A DNA stretch of 28,923 nt, taken from NCBI GenBank assembly GCA_025094145.1, contig JALLLS010000155.1:1-28923 (forward strand). Direction: 5' to 3'. Positions 10,173-22,744 of this stretch are shown one piece after another. The DNA comes from Spinellus fusiger (taxonomy: Eukaryota > Mucoromycota > Mucoromycetes > Mucorales > Phycomycetaceae). The notes below the pieces were generated by a model. The model saw only the letters and a program-made list of their open reading frames with translations. It searched no databases and had not been told where the DNA came from. Position 1 is the first letter of the stretch; each line of letters opens with the position of its first letter. The position numbers and the translations under genes are program-made.

Positions 10173-13100
10173 TTATACTAAAAGCTCATCCTCGATAGGC
10201 TTTCGAATTCGTATTTCCTTCTCCATCATTAGACTTACAGCTTCATTTAAATCTTTCTCGGACGCATGTTTTTGGAGTAGATTTAAGCCTGTCAGATGGA
10301 GTTCTATCATAAAATAGGTTAATAAAGGCAATTGAATAAGAGTCCATCTTACCTTTGGACCATGGACACTCTCTGACTGCACGGTAAAAGAGTCCGAGAG
10401 CTCTCTCATGATTGCCTTGCCATGTCTCATGGTAAATATATAGCCTCCACAAGATGATACTTGATCGGGTCCTACTCAATGAACAAAGTATGTTAACAAA
10501 TCTTTATCAATACATACTTGTTATTTTTACCTTGTATTCTCAATGGCTCTATCAAAGAACGATCTCACCAAATTAATATCATAAGGAGAATGGTTGTGCA
10601 ACTCTCTATGAATTGCTGAAAGCCAAAGAATGATATTAGGGTCTCTAACAACAATAAAAATAGTTTTTAATAATTAAATACATGCTATTAGTCTCTAATG
10701 ATATACTTCTCTCTACTTACTTATCCAAGGCCTGCCCAAAGAAGTTTCGAACACGATTATGAATTCTTGTTCTTGATTCATTCCAGATAAAAAGACCAAT
10801 GAACACAGTGTTGTTAGGAAACAAAGATAGTGCCTTTTGCATTGCTTCACGTAACATGACAGGTTTATGACCACCATAACCACGAGTTGCATGTCGGTAA
10901 AGAAGTTCAGCATAAACCATCCATACAGCTTCATTAATAAACCCTCTTTCTGCCTTATGTTCCTGGATATATGAGATAACTCGATCATAAATGGCACAGG
11001 CAGCATCTATCCCTAGAGTCAAGTATTGAAACAAAGCATAGCACACATTGTAATGAAGTGCACTCTTGGCTGACTGTGGGTCATCCGATAGCACAGACAG
11101 TTGTGCAGTCTTTTGAGAGAAATGCTAGAAAGAGTATTTATTAGCCAATCGGCAGATGAGTCGACTCAATTCACTTACTTCTCTTGCTTTTAATATTTGT
11201 GTAGAGGAGGGTGTTGGGCCATTCTCTTGATACTCTTGATCCGTTGCCATTGCTACAAGGATATTAAGTGCCTCGTTGTACCGATCATTTTCTATCTCTA
11301 ACTGGGCAAACATCTGATATACAAAAGATGCATCTGTTTGACTTGATGATGAAAAGCTCTTATAGGTTGAGAGAATAGTATGATATACTTTGCGAGCCTA
11401 GTCACAAGAATAGCCAGTTGAAGTGTCTTTTTCTACAAATAGAATGTGCCATTTAACTAACCTCCTGAGGCTTATCATGGCTCATCTCCATCTGAGCATA
11501 GGCATTCCATAGTAACAGATTCGTGCGTTGATCCTTGAGTATACTTTTTGCAAGCTTGCGACCCCTATTAATGCTCTATCAGTTCATGTAACTTATACTC
11601 TATAGATAAATCTTATACCCTTTATATCCACAGCTTGATTCAAAAGAAAGATAGCATAGCATGAGGTGATCATCATGCTCCAAAGATATAAGCTGTTCAA
11701 ATACATTTCTATAAGACGTATATATAGTTATTAGATCTTTTGTCCAAGCCATATTAACTATCCTTTATAGCAACACAACAATACCTTGTGAATTCAACAT
11801 CCATATCACATTCAAGGGAGTGACATCCAACACAGCCAAACCAATGTTTAAGACGTGCAAATAATTCAGAAATACCAATAGGATAGGATACTGGGAGGCC
11901 AAAAGGATCACTTTTAGTTAACATTTGTTCAGGTTCCATAGGAACTCCACTAATGTAGTGAATCAACAGTTGCTTTTGCTCCTTTTCTGGCCAGAACTCA
12001 TTCAGTTTCATTTCATTATGAGTAAAGGCATCGGTACAAAAATGAGTATTTGTGCCTACACCCGGGGGAGTATAAGGAAGTCCAAGGAATACAAAGATAC
12101 TATAGATTAAACCAGAACGTGCACCATGTGTAGTGATGTTAAAGAGAAGAGTTCGAACATCTTCTGATAGAACCACCAAGTAAGGATCTTCATCCACTTG
12201 TTCTGGTTTGGCACCTGTTAACAGAAATACATAAATAAACAATAAAAGATAGCAATTGTATAGGAAAACTAATCTTTCTTTCTTTCCATGTTACATACTA
12301 CTCATTCTCTGTGGTAGTCGGTGATGATACTCCAGTGCCTTTTCAGCCTCGATCCAATCTTGTAGTGTCTCTATCACATATCACATATCAAAGAGTACTT
12401 AGAATTCTTTGTTTTGAAATGAAAAAAGAAGACAAGGCGGAACACAATGTTAAATAGTTACCAAGTTCTTTTTCTTCTTGAATTTCGTTGTTTATGTCTG
12501 TTGTTTCAGGTTTGATATCTTCTTCATCTAAAAACATGGTCAAAATAATATTCATTTTCATTTAATAGACAGGATAACTCACTATATCTAGCACGGTGAT
12601 ATTCATTCCAACCTGTGGCATTCTATGCTTATTGTTGGTATCCATCCCAAGACACTGGGTAGCAAAAGCACATTTACCTTTTCTCCAAACCGAGGCACCT
12701 CACTATCCCAGAAATTGCTAAACTCTTCCAATATTTTTTGGAATGAAACATCCTTTTGGATATTAAATATTTGTGGTTGAAATAGATTGAATTCGACCAA
12801 GGCCTGCATACTTCCATAGGCCTTCTCCTGATAGCCTGTAAATACAATAGTTATGTTAATCATATTCTACTTGTTTAGTAAAGTATTCTATTTACCAGAT
12901 TGCTTCATGAAAAGACAGCATCTCAGAAACACATAAATAAGTACGGATTCAATAGTCTCACGAGCTAATTCAATATAAATGAGTTACTGAAGCCCCCTTT
13001 CTTCAAAACATACCTTGCTCATTCTCTTCTGTTTTTCGTCTAGCCTGTAAACGCTGCGAGACCTTATTAAGTGTCAAAATACAATCTTCAAACACTTTGA

Positions 13101-14980
13101 AGCACTCAGTAAAGGTGAAGCTTGAGAAGTTGGTCTGTCGAAGGTTGATATAATCTGCCCACAATCGAATGGACTCTGGATTCCTCTTAAGAATACCATC
13201 CCACTCACGCAGGAGTGTTAGTGTACTGTTCAATCAATGCATGAGTTTATCATAAGAAATATTAGACCTACTCCCATATTTCTCCTCCACATTTTAGATA
13301 AGCAACAATAAGATCCTCATTATCTGGATTATTTTCCAATGCCTTTTCAAATATGCTTATCTTGACTTCGTTTATACTGCCTTTGTTAGCTTTTGATCGA
13401 ATGGTTTTTTCTGTGCCTATGTTGAGTCCAGAGGCAACCTCATCTTGGAAATCAATAAACTCTAGCCATGTTTTTACATCATGTGGGTTCTTATAACAAT
13501 ACACAAGTTAGTCTATTGATGATTTCATCACCATGCCACCTACATCCCCAAGAGTTCTATTCAATTCAATAGTGCGTCGTCTAGTATATTCATCAAAGCT
13601 CTCTCCCCCATCACGGGCCTCCTCTTCTTGTGACACTCTCTCAGGTGCCTTCCCACGAATATCACGATAATCCACTCCACTAGAGACAATCTCATCCTCT
13701 ATTTCTTCATCGTGGTCTTTGGTTTTATTGTCTGTATCAAAGGATAAGAAGTTATCGCCTGTCATAAATCCGGCAGTATCTTGTGTCTCTGGTTTAATGC
13801 GCATTCTGGTGAATAGTGTGTAAGTACTCATTGTTTATCCTCCATGGACACATCTCCAGACTACCTTTTTATTGTCTTGTCTGTCTCCCTCCATGCGTAA
13901 TCCGAGTCGGTGTATCGTGTAATTGCAGACTTTTTATTCTTTGCCCAGACATAAGAAGCCAGTGTGCACACTCTTTACTTACCTTTCTGGGTCGGCCGTC
14001 CTTGGAGGATTGGATAGTAAGCACTTTTTCATGCTTACTTTCTAATGTAATGGTATTTCCAGGCTCATATCCAATGACAGTACCAACTAGTAGAATGGAT
14101 ATACAATAGCAATGAACATCTCTTTCTTTCTTTCTTTCTTATAATTAACTCACATCCATTGCGTTGATACCGTGGTACATGAGAAGCATTGTTCTCTCCA
14201 TAAGTTATATTGTCAGGATCACCACTCTTATCCATGAAGAAAGTGAGGCCTGAGTCCAGTCTGGTACTATAATATAGAATGAGAATCGGGTGTTGGTATC
14301 ATATTGAATACATACATGTGAGATAAAGTACGGCCAGAATCACGCTATCATTAAGCATATGGATGAACATTTCAATACAAGAATTTGATGTTTCCTTACT
14401 GTGTTTTCTCTGTCAAAAGAAGGAGATCTTGAATGTCTCGAGCGATGTGAACTGTGTTTTGATTGAGAATATCTAATTGAGCCATCTCTGTCTCTGTCCT
14501 TGTCTCTATGTCTGTCTCTATATCTGTTTCTGTCTCTGTCTCTGTCTCTGTCCCTGTCCCTGTCTCTGTCTCTGTCTCTGTCTCTGTCTCTATGTCTATC
14601 TCTGTCTCTGTCCCTGTCTCTGTCCCTGTCTCTGTCTCTGTCTTGTTCTCTACTATCGCATCGGTATTTCTCTTTTCTTCTGCTACTCTCTCGATGAGAT
14701 GTTCTGTCTATATCAGTAAACTCATGACCATGAGGAGAACGCGAACGTCTTTCTCTCTTTCCTCTTGTACGCTCCTTAGAAGAATTGAGAGAACTATCCC
14801 GGTGTCGCTTTGATAAAGTTGAAGACTTGTCGTATTCTTTTCTGCTTTTGCTTGTTTCTACTGCAGTGTCTGACTGTAACAGTTCTAACCATGGTGTTAT
14901 GGGCAGGCTCCTCTCTAATAGGCAGTTCTATTACCTTTCACGTTAGGAGCACTTGAAAATGAAGGCGGTGGAGGTATCAT
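10173..14980 (-). CDS. NRDE2: NRDE2 family protein (nuclear RNA silencing / RNA surveillance)
   Basis: Model, 22 exons, 1178 residues (human NRDE2 1164): complement(join(10173..10303, 10353..10474, 10531..10644, 10721..11124, 11179..11397, 11462..11564, 11619..11708, 11785..12214, 12299..12370, 12462..12527, 12583..12622, 12678..12835, 12896..12964, 13014..13225, 13272..13489, 13544..13805, 13865..13938, 13983..14086, 14154..14266, 14316..14344, 14400..14860, 14935..14980)). Phase closes at every junction. The N-terminus starts MIPPPPSFSSAPNVK, followed by an SR/RD-rich domain containing a long Arg-Asp run, then D-KSGDPDNITYG. The NRDE-2/HAT-like helical repeat region opens with RRRTIELNRTLGD-NPHDVKTWLEF and includes the hallmark segments YQEKAYGSMQALVEFN and FWDSEVPRFGEK. 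The end, LMMEKEIRIRKPIEDE, is also typical. Known: NRDE2/Nrl1 proteins work with Mtr4-type helicases in nuclear RNA silencing, splicing fidelity and exosome control. The acceptor of the 262-nt exon could also be 21 nt upstream (in frame). Confidence 0.94.
14487..14645 (-). repeat. hexanucleotide repeat encoding an Arg-Asp run in NRDE2
   Basis: On the - strand the unit is AGAGAC/AGGGAC with a few changes (AGACAT, AGATAT, AAGGAC). In the NRDE2 frame it encodes about 25 R-D dipeptides with occasional H, I, N and K. The other two frames give Q-R/Q-G and E-T runs and are stop-free, so apparent frames on the opposite strand here are artefacts. It lies wholly inside exon 2. Confidence 0.92.
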
Positions 14981-15122
14981 GAGCACTAAAGAGGCTGTTC
15001 GTTTCACATTAACACTTATTCAAGGCTACTCTCTACCTTTTGTCTTCTACAAGATGTTCATGGCCTAACTATTTCACTTAAAAGGAAATGTGACTGTTTT
15101 ATTTAGAAATGAAGAGAGTGTA
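14981..15122. other. 142-bp NRDE2 upstream spacer
   Basis: This short gap separates the stop of the SGNH esterase gene (15123) from the NRDE2 start (14980), both on the - strand. The NRDE2 promoter must lie here or within the 3' part of the esterase gene. No TATA box is evident. Confidence 0.5.
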
Positions 15123-16318
15123 TTAAACTCGAGTATATGCCGTTGTTGCTATAGCTGAGGCCCCTCTTTTTACCTGCCAAATGGACGCTAGAGTATTAAT
15201 AATTCTGTTTCTTCCGAGGAAAATGAGTGAGATAATAATAAAAGATACAAGGAATAGAATGAATTGTGTATAGAAAAGCGGTGAGAGAGAAGCTTCATCA
15301 ATTGAGGAAGAAGCAGGCCCATGATGAATAGTGGCGTTATGGAGGGGTACAGTGACATTGGAGAAGATATCAGGAGAGGAACTGGAAGGTGTTTGTGGAT
15401 AGGATTGAATAATGGGGTGATTACTGATGATATAATTGGCTATGGCTTTATGACCAGCTTATTCGTGAATGAAGTGAGTATCTGTGGTAGGTGTGCTTCT
15501 ACTGTACCTCCTGTCATATGTAGAGAATCCCACCATAGATAACTATCAATGGGATTTTCACAACGACCCTGACATGTATCCCAATAAGATGCTTCTACTT
15601 GTGTTATGCTATACTTCTCGGGATTGCCCAAGACATCGCTAAACAGGCTATAAGTATCAACAAATGTAGCATTCATCTCTGTTTCGTTGTTCCAATCGGT
15701 CACAGCATCCTCTAATTCGACATTGAACTCCATAATTCTGTCTTTGAGAGTAGATTTGAGAGTGCTGTTTGTATAGTAAGGTGTATACTCAAGAGGTGGT
15801 AATCCAAGTAGCAATAGACGCATTGTAGGATGATCAGAACGCATACTTTGCTATGGAAGATGAGTCTATCATTCAGTCTTTTGTCTCCTACCACTTGGTT
15901 CTTAATACAGTCTACAATCTGCTTTACTGATTTATCTAATTGAAATTCCAAGTCATTTTTAAACATCTCTTTTCTACATCCTACCCTGAGTATCCACAAT
16001 ATCTGTAACACCAAAGAATATAGCATATACACTGTCTTTATTCATAGTGGACAGGTCTTTGGATGCTTTTATCTGTTTTGACAAGTCTAATGAAGAGACA
16101 GAAGCACACGCATGTGATCCTATTTTGGCATAACTCTTGACTTCAACACTCCATGCTTCTGATAGAGACTGACTCCAGAGGGGGCCATTGGATTTGCGCA
16201 TCTTGTGGCTATAATATAATAAACACAAGTGGGCATTGATGCCTATCTGTCTGCATCTCTTACCAGAATAGGAGTCGCCATAAACAAATAAATGGTTTGG
16301 CTTTGACATTAAAGTCAA
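15123..16318 (-). CDS. GDSL/SGNH esterase with C-terminal membrane anchor; two apparent frame breaks
   Basis: Exons as read: complement(join(15123..15457, 15508..15850, 15892..16208, 16264..16318)). The Ser block is HLFVYGDSYS (Ser16). SNGPLWSQSL, FFGVTDI, LLLLGLPPLEYTPYY and the Asp-His block WWDSLHMTGAGHKAIANYI follow in family order. The last exon adds a Ser/Thr/Pro linker with N-V-T and N-A-T glycosylation sequons, a membrane helix (FILFLVSFIIISLIFLG) and a short basic tail. Known family role: hydrolysis of ester or acetyl groups on lipids or carbohydrates. Odd points: no signal peptide is visible. The block III Asn (G-x-N-D) is Thr. Joining exon 1 to exon 2 at good GT/AG sites is one base out of frame. 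A second one-base shift is needed at about 15985-16000, where only an 11-base GT...AG gap exists. The 111-codon last exon is open, so this is either a very recent pseudogene or two sequencing errors. The 41-nt intron donor could be 3 nt off. Confidence 0.78.
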
Positions 16319-16977
16319 ATAGGAAAAAGAAGAAAGAAAGAAATAAGAAAGTACAAGGTGGTAAGTCTGTACTCTTTATAAGCACATGCAATGAAAGATG
16401 GTTGGCAGTCAAATGTTACTCTGCCCATTTCTCTTTCATGGCGGAGAAGTGTTATTTAATAGTTTTTTTTTTAAAATAATAATAATAATAATAATATCAT
16501 ACCACTTCTCGTCAAATGAAGACAGTGCTCAAGCTATATTTAACCAAATGTCCGATAACAAAACAAAATTAACATGTTTTAAGAGTCTGTTCTTTAGCTG
16601 TATACTTATCCATAGCAGAGATAGCATAGCCAGAGGAGACTATACTGCTCTTTTTCTTCTTTCTTTCTTTCTTTTTTCAGTTCTAGTTTTCAAAAGGATA
16701 CTATGTTTACTATACTTCTATAGACAGTGATGTATCCATGTAAGACTCTAATTTACACTTTTTTTCTTCTTCAAAATAAATAAATAGAAACCCTATACCC
16801 ACAGGTAGGGAGGAGAGCATGGATCATAATGAAGAATAAGGTGGATGGAATAGGAGTTCTTTATAAACTGCAAGTTCATTTAACAAGACAGCTACTGCAC
16901 TTGTCCAGAAGATAAATAAAAGGCAATGCATGGTACAATAGTAATCACACTATAGATATAAAATAAACAAAAAGGAA
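16319..16977. other. intergenic region upstream of the SGNH esterase
   Basis: Promoter side of the esterase and 3' flank of the BRO1 gene. It contains an AAT triplet repeat (16475-16495). Frames on the + strand (16297-16479, 16398-16730) are T-rich, start inside the simple repeats and match no family. Confidence 0.5.
16475..16495. repeat. AAT trinucleotide repeat
   Basis: Seven uninterrupted AAT units after a T9 run, non-coding. Confidence 0.8.
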
Positions 16978-19635
16978 CTACATTCGAGTCCCCTTTTCTT
17001 GCTGTTCAGACGGCATGGAGTGGCGCGTCTCGCCTGTAGAAGACGGATAATGTTGTTTAAGTGACATTCTATTCATTCCTGCTGACAGCTTCTCAACAAT
17101 CTTCTCTGATTCTGATCTTCGTCGAATACAGTACTCATAACATGTATTGCGGAAACTCATCAGTCCCTTGGCATGATCAGAGTAGAATTTGTGTCCTTCT
17201 ATTAGATTGGATTTGATTTCCTTGTGCTGATGATAGGCTTGGCTCAGATTCTGAATTGCCTTGTCTAGTTTACTGGTATACGTGTCATTCTGCTTTGTCA
17301 ATATATAGTTCTGATGGGCCTCTACTGTTTTCTGTAAGAGTCTTCTCTGTCTCTCCTCTTGCTCATCCACTGTCATCAAATAAGAGTCGTACTTTCTTAG
17401 TTCATTCAGAAACAGATTCTCAAATTCAGCAGGCTCGATCTTTGCAGTTGGGGATTTTGCTGTCAACTGAGCCGCCTTTTTTAATAAAAGGGGCGAGATA
17501 TCATCAGCATTGAAGGTTCTTTTGGCCTGCTCCATCACACTTCTCTGTTCTTTCTGGAGTGTTTCTATGTCTCTGATAAGCTGCTCCAATGCGTCAAGTG
17601 CTATCTTTGTGGGAGAAGGCTCAAGTGCATCTTCTGCCTCATATGCGTCCAGAACAGAACTCTTGAGCTCCTCCTCCTTGAGTACCAACACATCAATGAT
17701 TTTTGCCCATGCATTGAGTTTTGCCCTCACTGTCTGGTCTGCCTTTTGAGCTGACAAGAGAGTCATTCGGTGTCGTTGTCCGTGATCCACCCACTGGCTT
17801 GTCAGTACGTGTGATTCAGGACGCACCCACCCTATAACAAGTGTCAGTGTCTGATGGCCAGGCAAAGGGACATACGCTCTCTGTACAGATTCCTCTGCAG
17901 TTCATCTGTCTCATGTTCATCATCAAGAGCATTAAAGGCCTCTTCTAGTATCTCAAGATTCTTCAGAGATGCTTGCTGCATTCTATCCCACATCTCATAG
18001 AGTGCTTGTGATCCACCACTGCTGCGAACCTCTCCTGCTTGTTTTAGAAGAGCATCTGGTAACCCACTCTTTGGTTGTAGGAGAGAAAACACATCAATGG
18101 ATTGAAGGGTACTGACAAAAGGTATCTGTTTATCAGCATGTGTGTCGTGTCTGTCAACCTACCCATGGCATACTTCTTGGAGCTCTTCAAGCTTCTCAAG
18201 GATGTCTTCTTTTAAGAGACGCTCCTTTCTATCAGCATAAACACTGGCTGCCTGATGAACAGCAAAGGGCACCAGCTTCTGGAAGAGAGGAAGGCCAATC
18301 ACAGGATGAGGCATTCCGTCCATTCTATGATTTGTGTTGCTCATCATGAGGGAGACAGGATCCACAACCTCTGTAGGGGCCAGTGCCTTGACCATCTCTG
18401 TCTTTTGGATGGTAGGAAGAGAAGAGAAAGGAGGAATCACCTCCAGATAGATGACATTATTATCCTTCTCTGCTCTTGCCAAGTTGATGTGTATAATGTG
18501 GGCTAATGACTTGAGATCACTCACAACAGCACCACTGACTCTGTTATGATCTCCCAGGCCCTTTAACATGTCGCATGCACGCTTGACATGTCCATTGGCT
18601 ATCTGGAGGCGAGCCACCTCCTCACCATACTTGTTCTGAGAAATGCATTCACACGACTTTCGAAACTGGGCTGCTGCATGAAAATGAAGTGCCTTTATCT
18701 GTAGATGACTGAGCCATGAAAGAGGATAGACCTCTTGAATAGAGGAGTTGGTGGCTGACTCATGGGCACAGTCGTAGTAGTCTGCTATTTTACTTGCCAG
18801 ACGAGCAATGGTGCCATCTCTTAATCTGTCTATGGCTGCCTTTTGCCATACACACTCCTGTGCCTGAGCCAGCATAAGTTGAATCAGTGTTTGTAGAGCA
18901 TAGGAAGAGAGATCCTTGGTAGGGCTTATCTTCATCTCTGGCACAATCACTTGTTGAAGATGAAGAAAACATCCAGCTGCATTCTACACGGTGAGTGCCA
19001 TTGCCTTTTATTTACACTGTTATTACCTGGAAATAGCTGCATGCCTTTCTTACTCCCTCTGCTGTTAGTCTATCCTCTGCATTGCCCAGTTGGCTGTATA
19101 GAGACCCAATGTTATACAGTATACAGGCCTTTTCGTATTTCGTATTGCGGTGGTACGCTACTCATTGAATACTTGTCCCGGTGGGTAGTATTGACTTACT
19201 AGACTGCTCTCTCTCTCCAGACACCGAAGACCAAGGGAACTCAATGCCTACCTATATACCAACTATCAGTCAAACAGTACTGCACAGAGGCAAGGCAGTA
19301 AAGAAAGAGAAATACGTACGTCAATGGGGAACTTTGAACTGATAAATACCAGCTGAGCATAGTATCTACTCTATAAATACAGGAAGAACATAAAGGTCTT
19401 ACTTGATCATCCTGTTGAGTGCCTTTACACTGAACTCCATAGAAATGCAGTCATTGCGTAATTCGTCCAGGAGTCTAAAGTCATCCACATAAATATCAGG
19501 GTGTTCTGCATAGCCATTGGAAATATAATCTCGTAAATAAGGTGTCCATGCAATCTTTTCTGTTCTCTTCATCACATTAGAGAGTATGTTTGTGTCTATT
19601 AACACTGGCAGGTGAAGGGGCCCTTTCCTACTCAT
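16978..19635 (-). CDS. BRO1 and V-domain protein, PalA/Rim20/ALIX class
   Basis: Model: complement(join(16978..17831, 17876..18111, 18163..18983, 19027..19160, 19200..19251, 19320..19365, 19403..19635)), 791 residues, phase closed throughout. The N-terminal BRO1 domain shows [28 protein letters not shown], the signature [18 protein letters not shown], then CFLHLQQ...[12 protein letters not shown]. The V domain follows ([35 protein letters not shown], then long helices to the C-terminus). Known: BRO1 domains bind ESCRT-III (Snf7/CHMP4) and V domains bind YPxL motifs. PalA/Rim20 uses these to activate the alkaline-pH transcription factor, while ALIX/Bro1 acts in multivesicular bodies. The protein lacks the long proline-rich tail of ALIX and Bro1, and its N-terminus (LHLP...RTEKIAW, HPD-DD) is closer to PalA, so PalA/Rim20 is favoured. 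A 39-nt GT...AG stretch after LHLP in exon 1 may be an intron; retaining or removing it leaves the frame open. Confidence 0.93.
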
Positions 19636-20104
19636 AGCTGAATAACAAGGAATTGAATCCCAGAACCTCTTTTTCATTAAGTAGGCCTTCCATGAAGCCA
19701 TAATCCCATGCATGTTATTCCATCTGCTGTCCACTCCACCCACACATTGCACAGGGAGAAATAGTTAACCCAAAACACATCCAGGGACATGGACACACAC
19801 ACTTTATTTCTATTCTTATACAGAGTGTAGTAAGTAGGCAGATTCTCTCTTTTATTGATAGATAGGGTGGTTATAACTACTGATATTATGATAAGGGCCT
19901 TTTTGTCTACATCAAAGCCTTGGTCGTCTTTCTTTTTGTTTCTCTGGACATGAACAATTAGAACCCTCTTTATTAAACCATTAGTGTTTTGATCCACTTT
20001 TAGTATGACGTGTTAGCATAATAGTCATAACAAAACAGACTTCACAGACTGCAAAGGAGAGCCCAGTGACTCCTTCCATTGGACTCATCAACAGTCCCTC
20101 TTTT
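19636..20104. other. intergenic region upstream of the BRO1 gene
   Basis: The BRO1 frame stays open upstream of the chosen ATG, to an unsupported start near 19752. The added 39 residues have no counterpart in BRO1 proteins, so ATG 19635 is preferred. No TATA box is clear. Nothing else is recognised. Confidence 0.5.
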
Positions 20105-21436
<1,332 letters not shown>

Positions 21437-21492
21437 CTTTATTAATTGTTAAATTAAGTCGAGAAATCAACAAGTATTTTTAAATAAAAAAC

Positions 21493-21711
21493 TTAAAACA
21501 CCGTCATTCTATAGCCTCTATCATATATCCTTTTCTCTTTGTTTTGTTGTGAGCTCATCATCAATTGGGGTATCGATGGATCCTTAAAATAGCCTCCCAC
21601 AGCCACAAAAACACTAGGAACCGCAGCACCAGTTGCCGCAGCTACTAAACATAGGAAATAGAATAGTACAGAATACATACAATTTATCATGAATAAGGTA
21701 TCTTTTTCCAT
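21493..21711 (-). CDS. small membrane-type reading frame, unrecognised
   Basis: ATG 21711 to stop 21493, 72 codons. It has one hydrophobic segment (YSVLFYFLCLVAAATGAAVPSV) followed by a polar tail. An internal 36-nt GTATGT...TTTAG stretch is in frame and could be spliced, leaving about 60 codons. Upstream on the same strand, ATG 21864 opens a 32-codon basic frame (MASPQFVSRSYHSKK), which might be a first exon, but I found no phase-consistent junction. The layout, a basic leader followed by one membrane helix, is like small inner mitochondrial membrane subunits such as COX7C/Cox8, but sequence similarity is too weak to name it. Its stop is only 57 bp from the dioxygenase ATG. Confidence 0.3.
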   Translation of the reverse strand: MEKDTLFMINCMYSVLFYFLCLVAAATGAAVPSVFVAVGGYFKDPSIPQLMMSSQQNKEKRIYDRGYRMTVF

Positions 21712-21865
21712 TGTACAAAAGTTCCCCTTTGCTCAGCTTCTCTTCTTTTTCTGCCAATCACGGGCTTCTATAGTCTTGGAGTTCTGTCGTAAAGATATTT
21801 TCTATAATTGGAACCATAACCTTTTTTGGAATGATAACTCCTACTAACAAACTGAGGAGATGCCA

Positions 21866-22680
21866 TGGAAGACTAGGAGACAATAATTCATAGTATTCAA
21901 TAGCACACACCTAAAGCTAAAAAACAATAATAATAATAATACTAGTAGTAGACTAGTAGAAAAGACTTGTTATTATGAAATAATAAACATTAAGGTTTAA
22001 CCACAAGTTAACTGACTGTATTCTCTTTGGACTAACAAGCTATTGATGATAGTTTGTCAATCTTATTTTAGATTTTTAATGGGCTGTGTGGGTCAAGGAG
22101 AATGCTAAGACCCCTTAAAAATAGAGGTAGAAAGGAAATCCACTGATGGAATCTTGGAAAATTATCAGAGGATGCTGCATTGACATTGTTCGAATTCTTT
22201 TCTCTTCTTCTTCTTTTACTGTCTAATCCAAGGCTGAATGAGTTCTTGGAATAGATTATACCTAATAGCATTAACATTATAAACAATAATAATATTATTA
22301 TAATATTATTATTATTGATTGGTTGATCGATAATGCGCAGTCACCCTCATTGAATTTATTATTTAATATTTGTTGGGAAGCATGGTGATAAAAGGGAAAA
22401 AGAGAGATTTATTTCTATTGTATGGAGCTCTGTTCTTTCTCGATGGTGTTAGGTCAACACAGTATTTCAGATGGATATTCAGAATATTACATTTGTGGGG
22501 AATAGGATAAGATAAAAAGTGGAAGATGATAGGGTGTTTATTGCCTGTTGAAGGCTGGATTAGAGTTGGCTATGATTGTGAGGGAAAAGCCTATAGTTTA
22601 AAGTAGTGTTAGAAACATCAAAGAGTGAGGATGACTATTGCATTTAGAGAGTTATTGAAAACACAGAAAATTGGATGATA
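21866..22680. other. gene-free AT-rich region
   Basis: Contains ATA/AAT repeats (about 21926-21945 and 22284-22317, the latter nearly self-complementary). The 72-codon frame on the - strand at 22068-22286 has no domain. The 5' part of the decayed Tc1 copy probably begins in the last 100-150 bases. Confidence 0.45.
22284..22317. repeat. self-complementary AAT/ATT repeat
   Basis: AAT units pass into ATT units around a TATAAT centre, so the strand can fold on itself. Confidence 0.7.
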
Positions 22681-22744
22681 TGGATGTAAGACACCTGGAA
22701 AGATGTTATTAGAAAGGATCCATTTGCCTCATACAATCAACCGA

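Noticed and set aside
13816..14109. 97-codon + strand frame
   Set aside because: Antisense to NRDE2 exons 5-6 and their introns; no domain.
14477..14813. Three + strand frames rich in S-L, C-L and S-V runs
   Set aside because: They are antisense readings of the hexanucleotide repeat that encodes the Arg-Asp run of NRDE2.
19636..19752. N-terminal extension of the BRO1 protein to 19752
   Set aside because: The extra residues match nothing in BRO1 proteins, and the ATG at 19635 sits at the expected family start.
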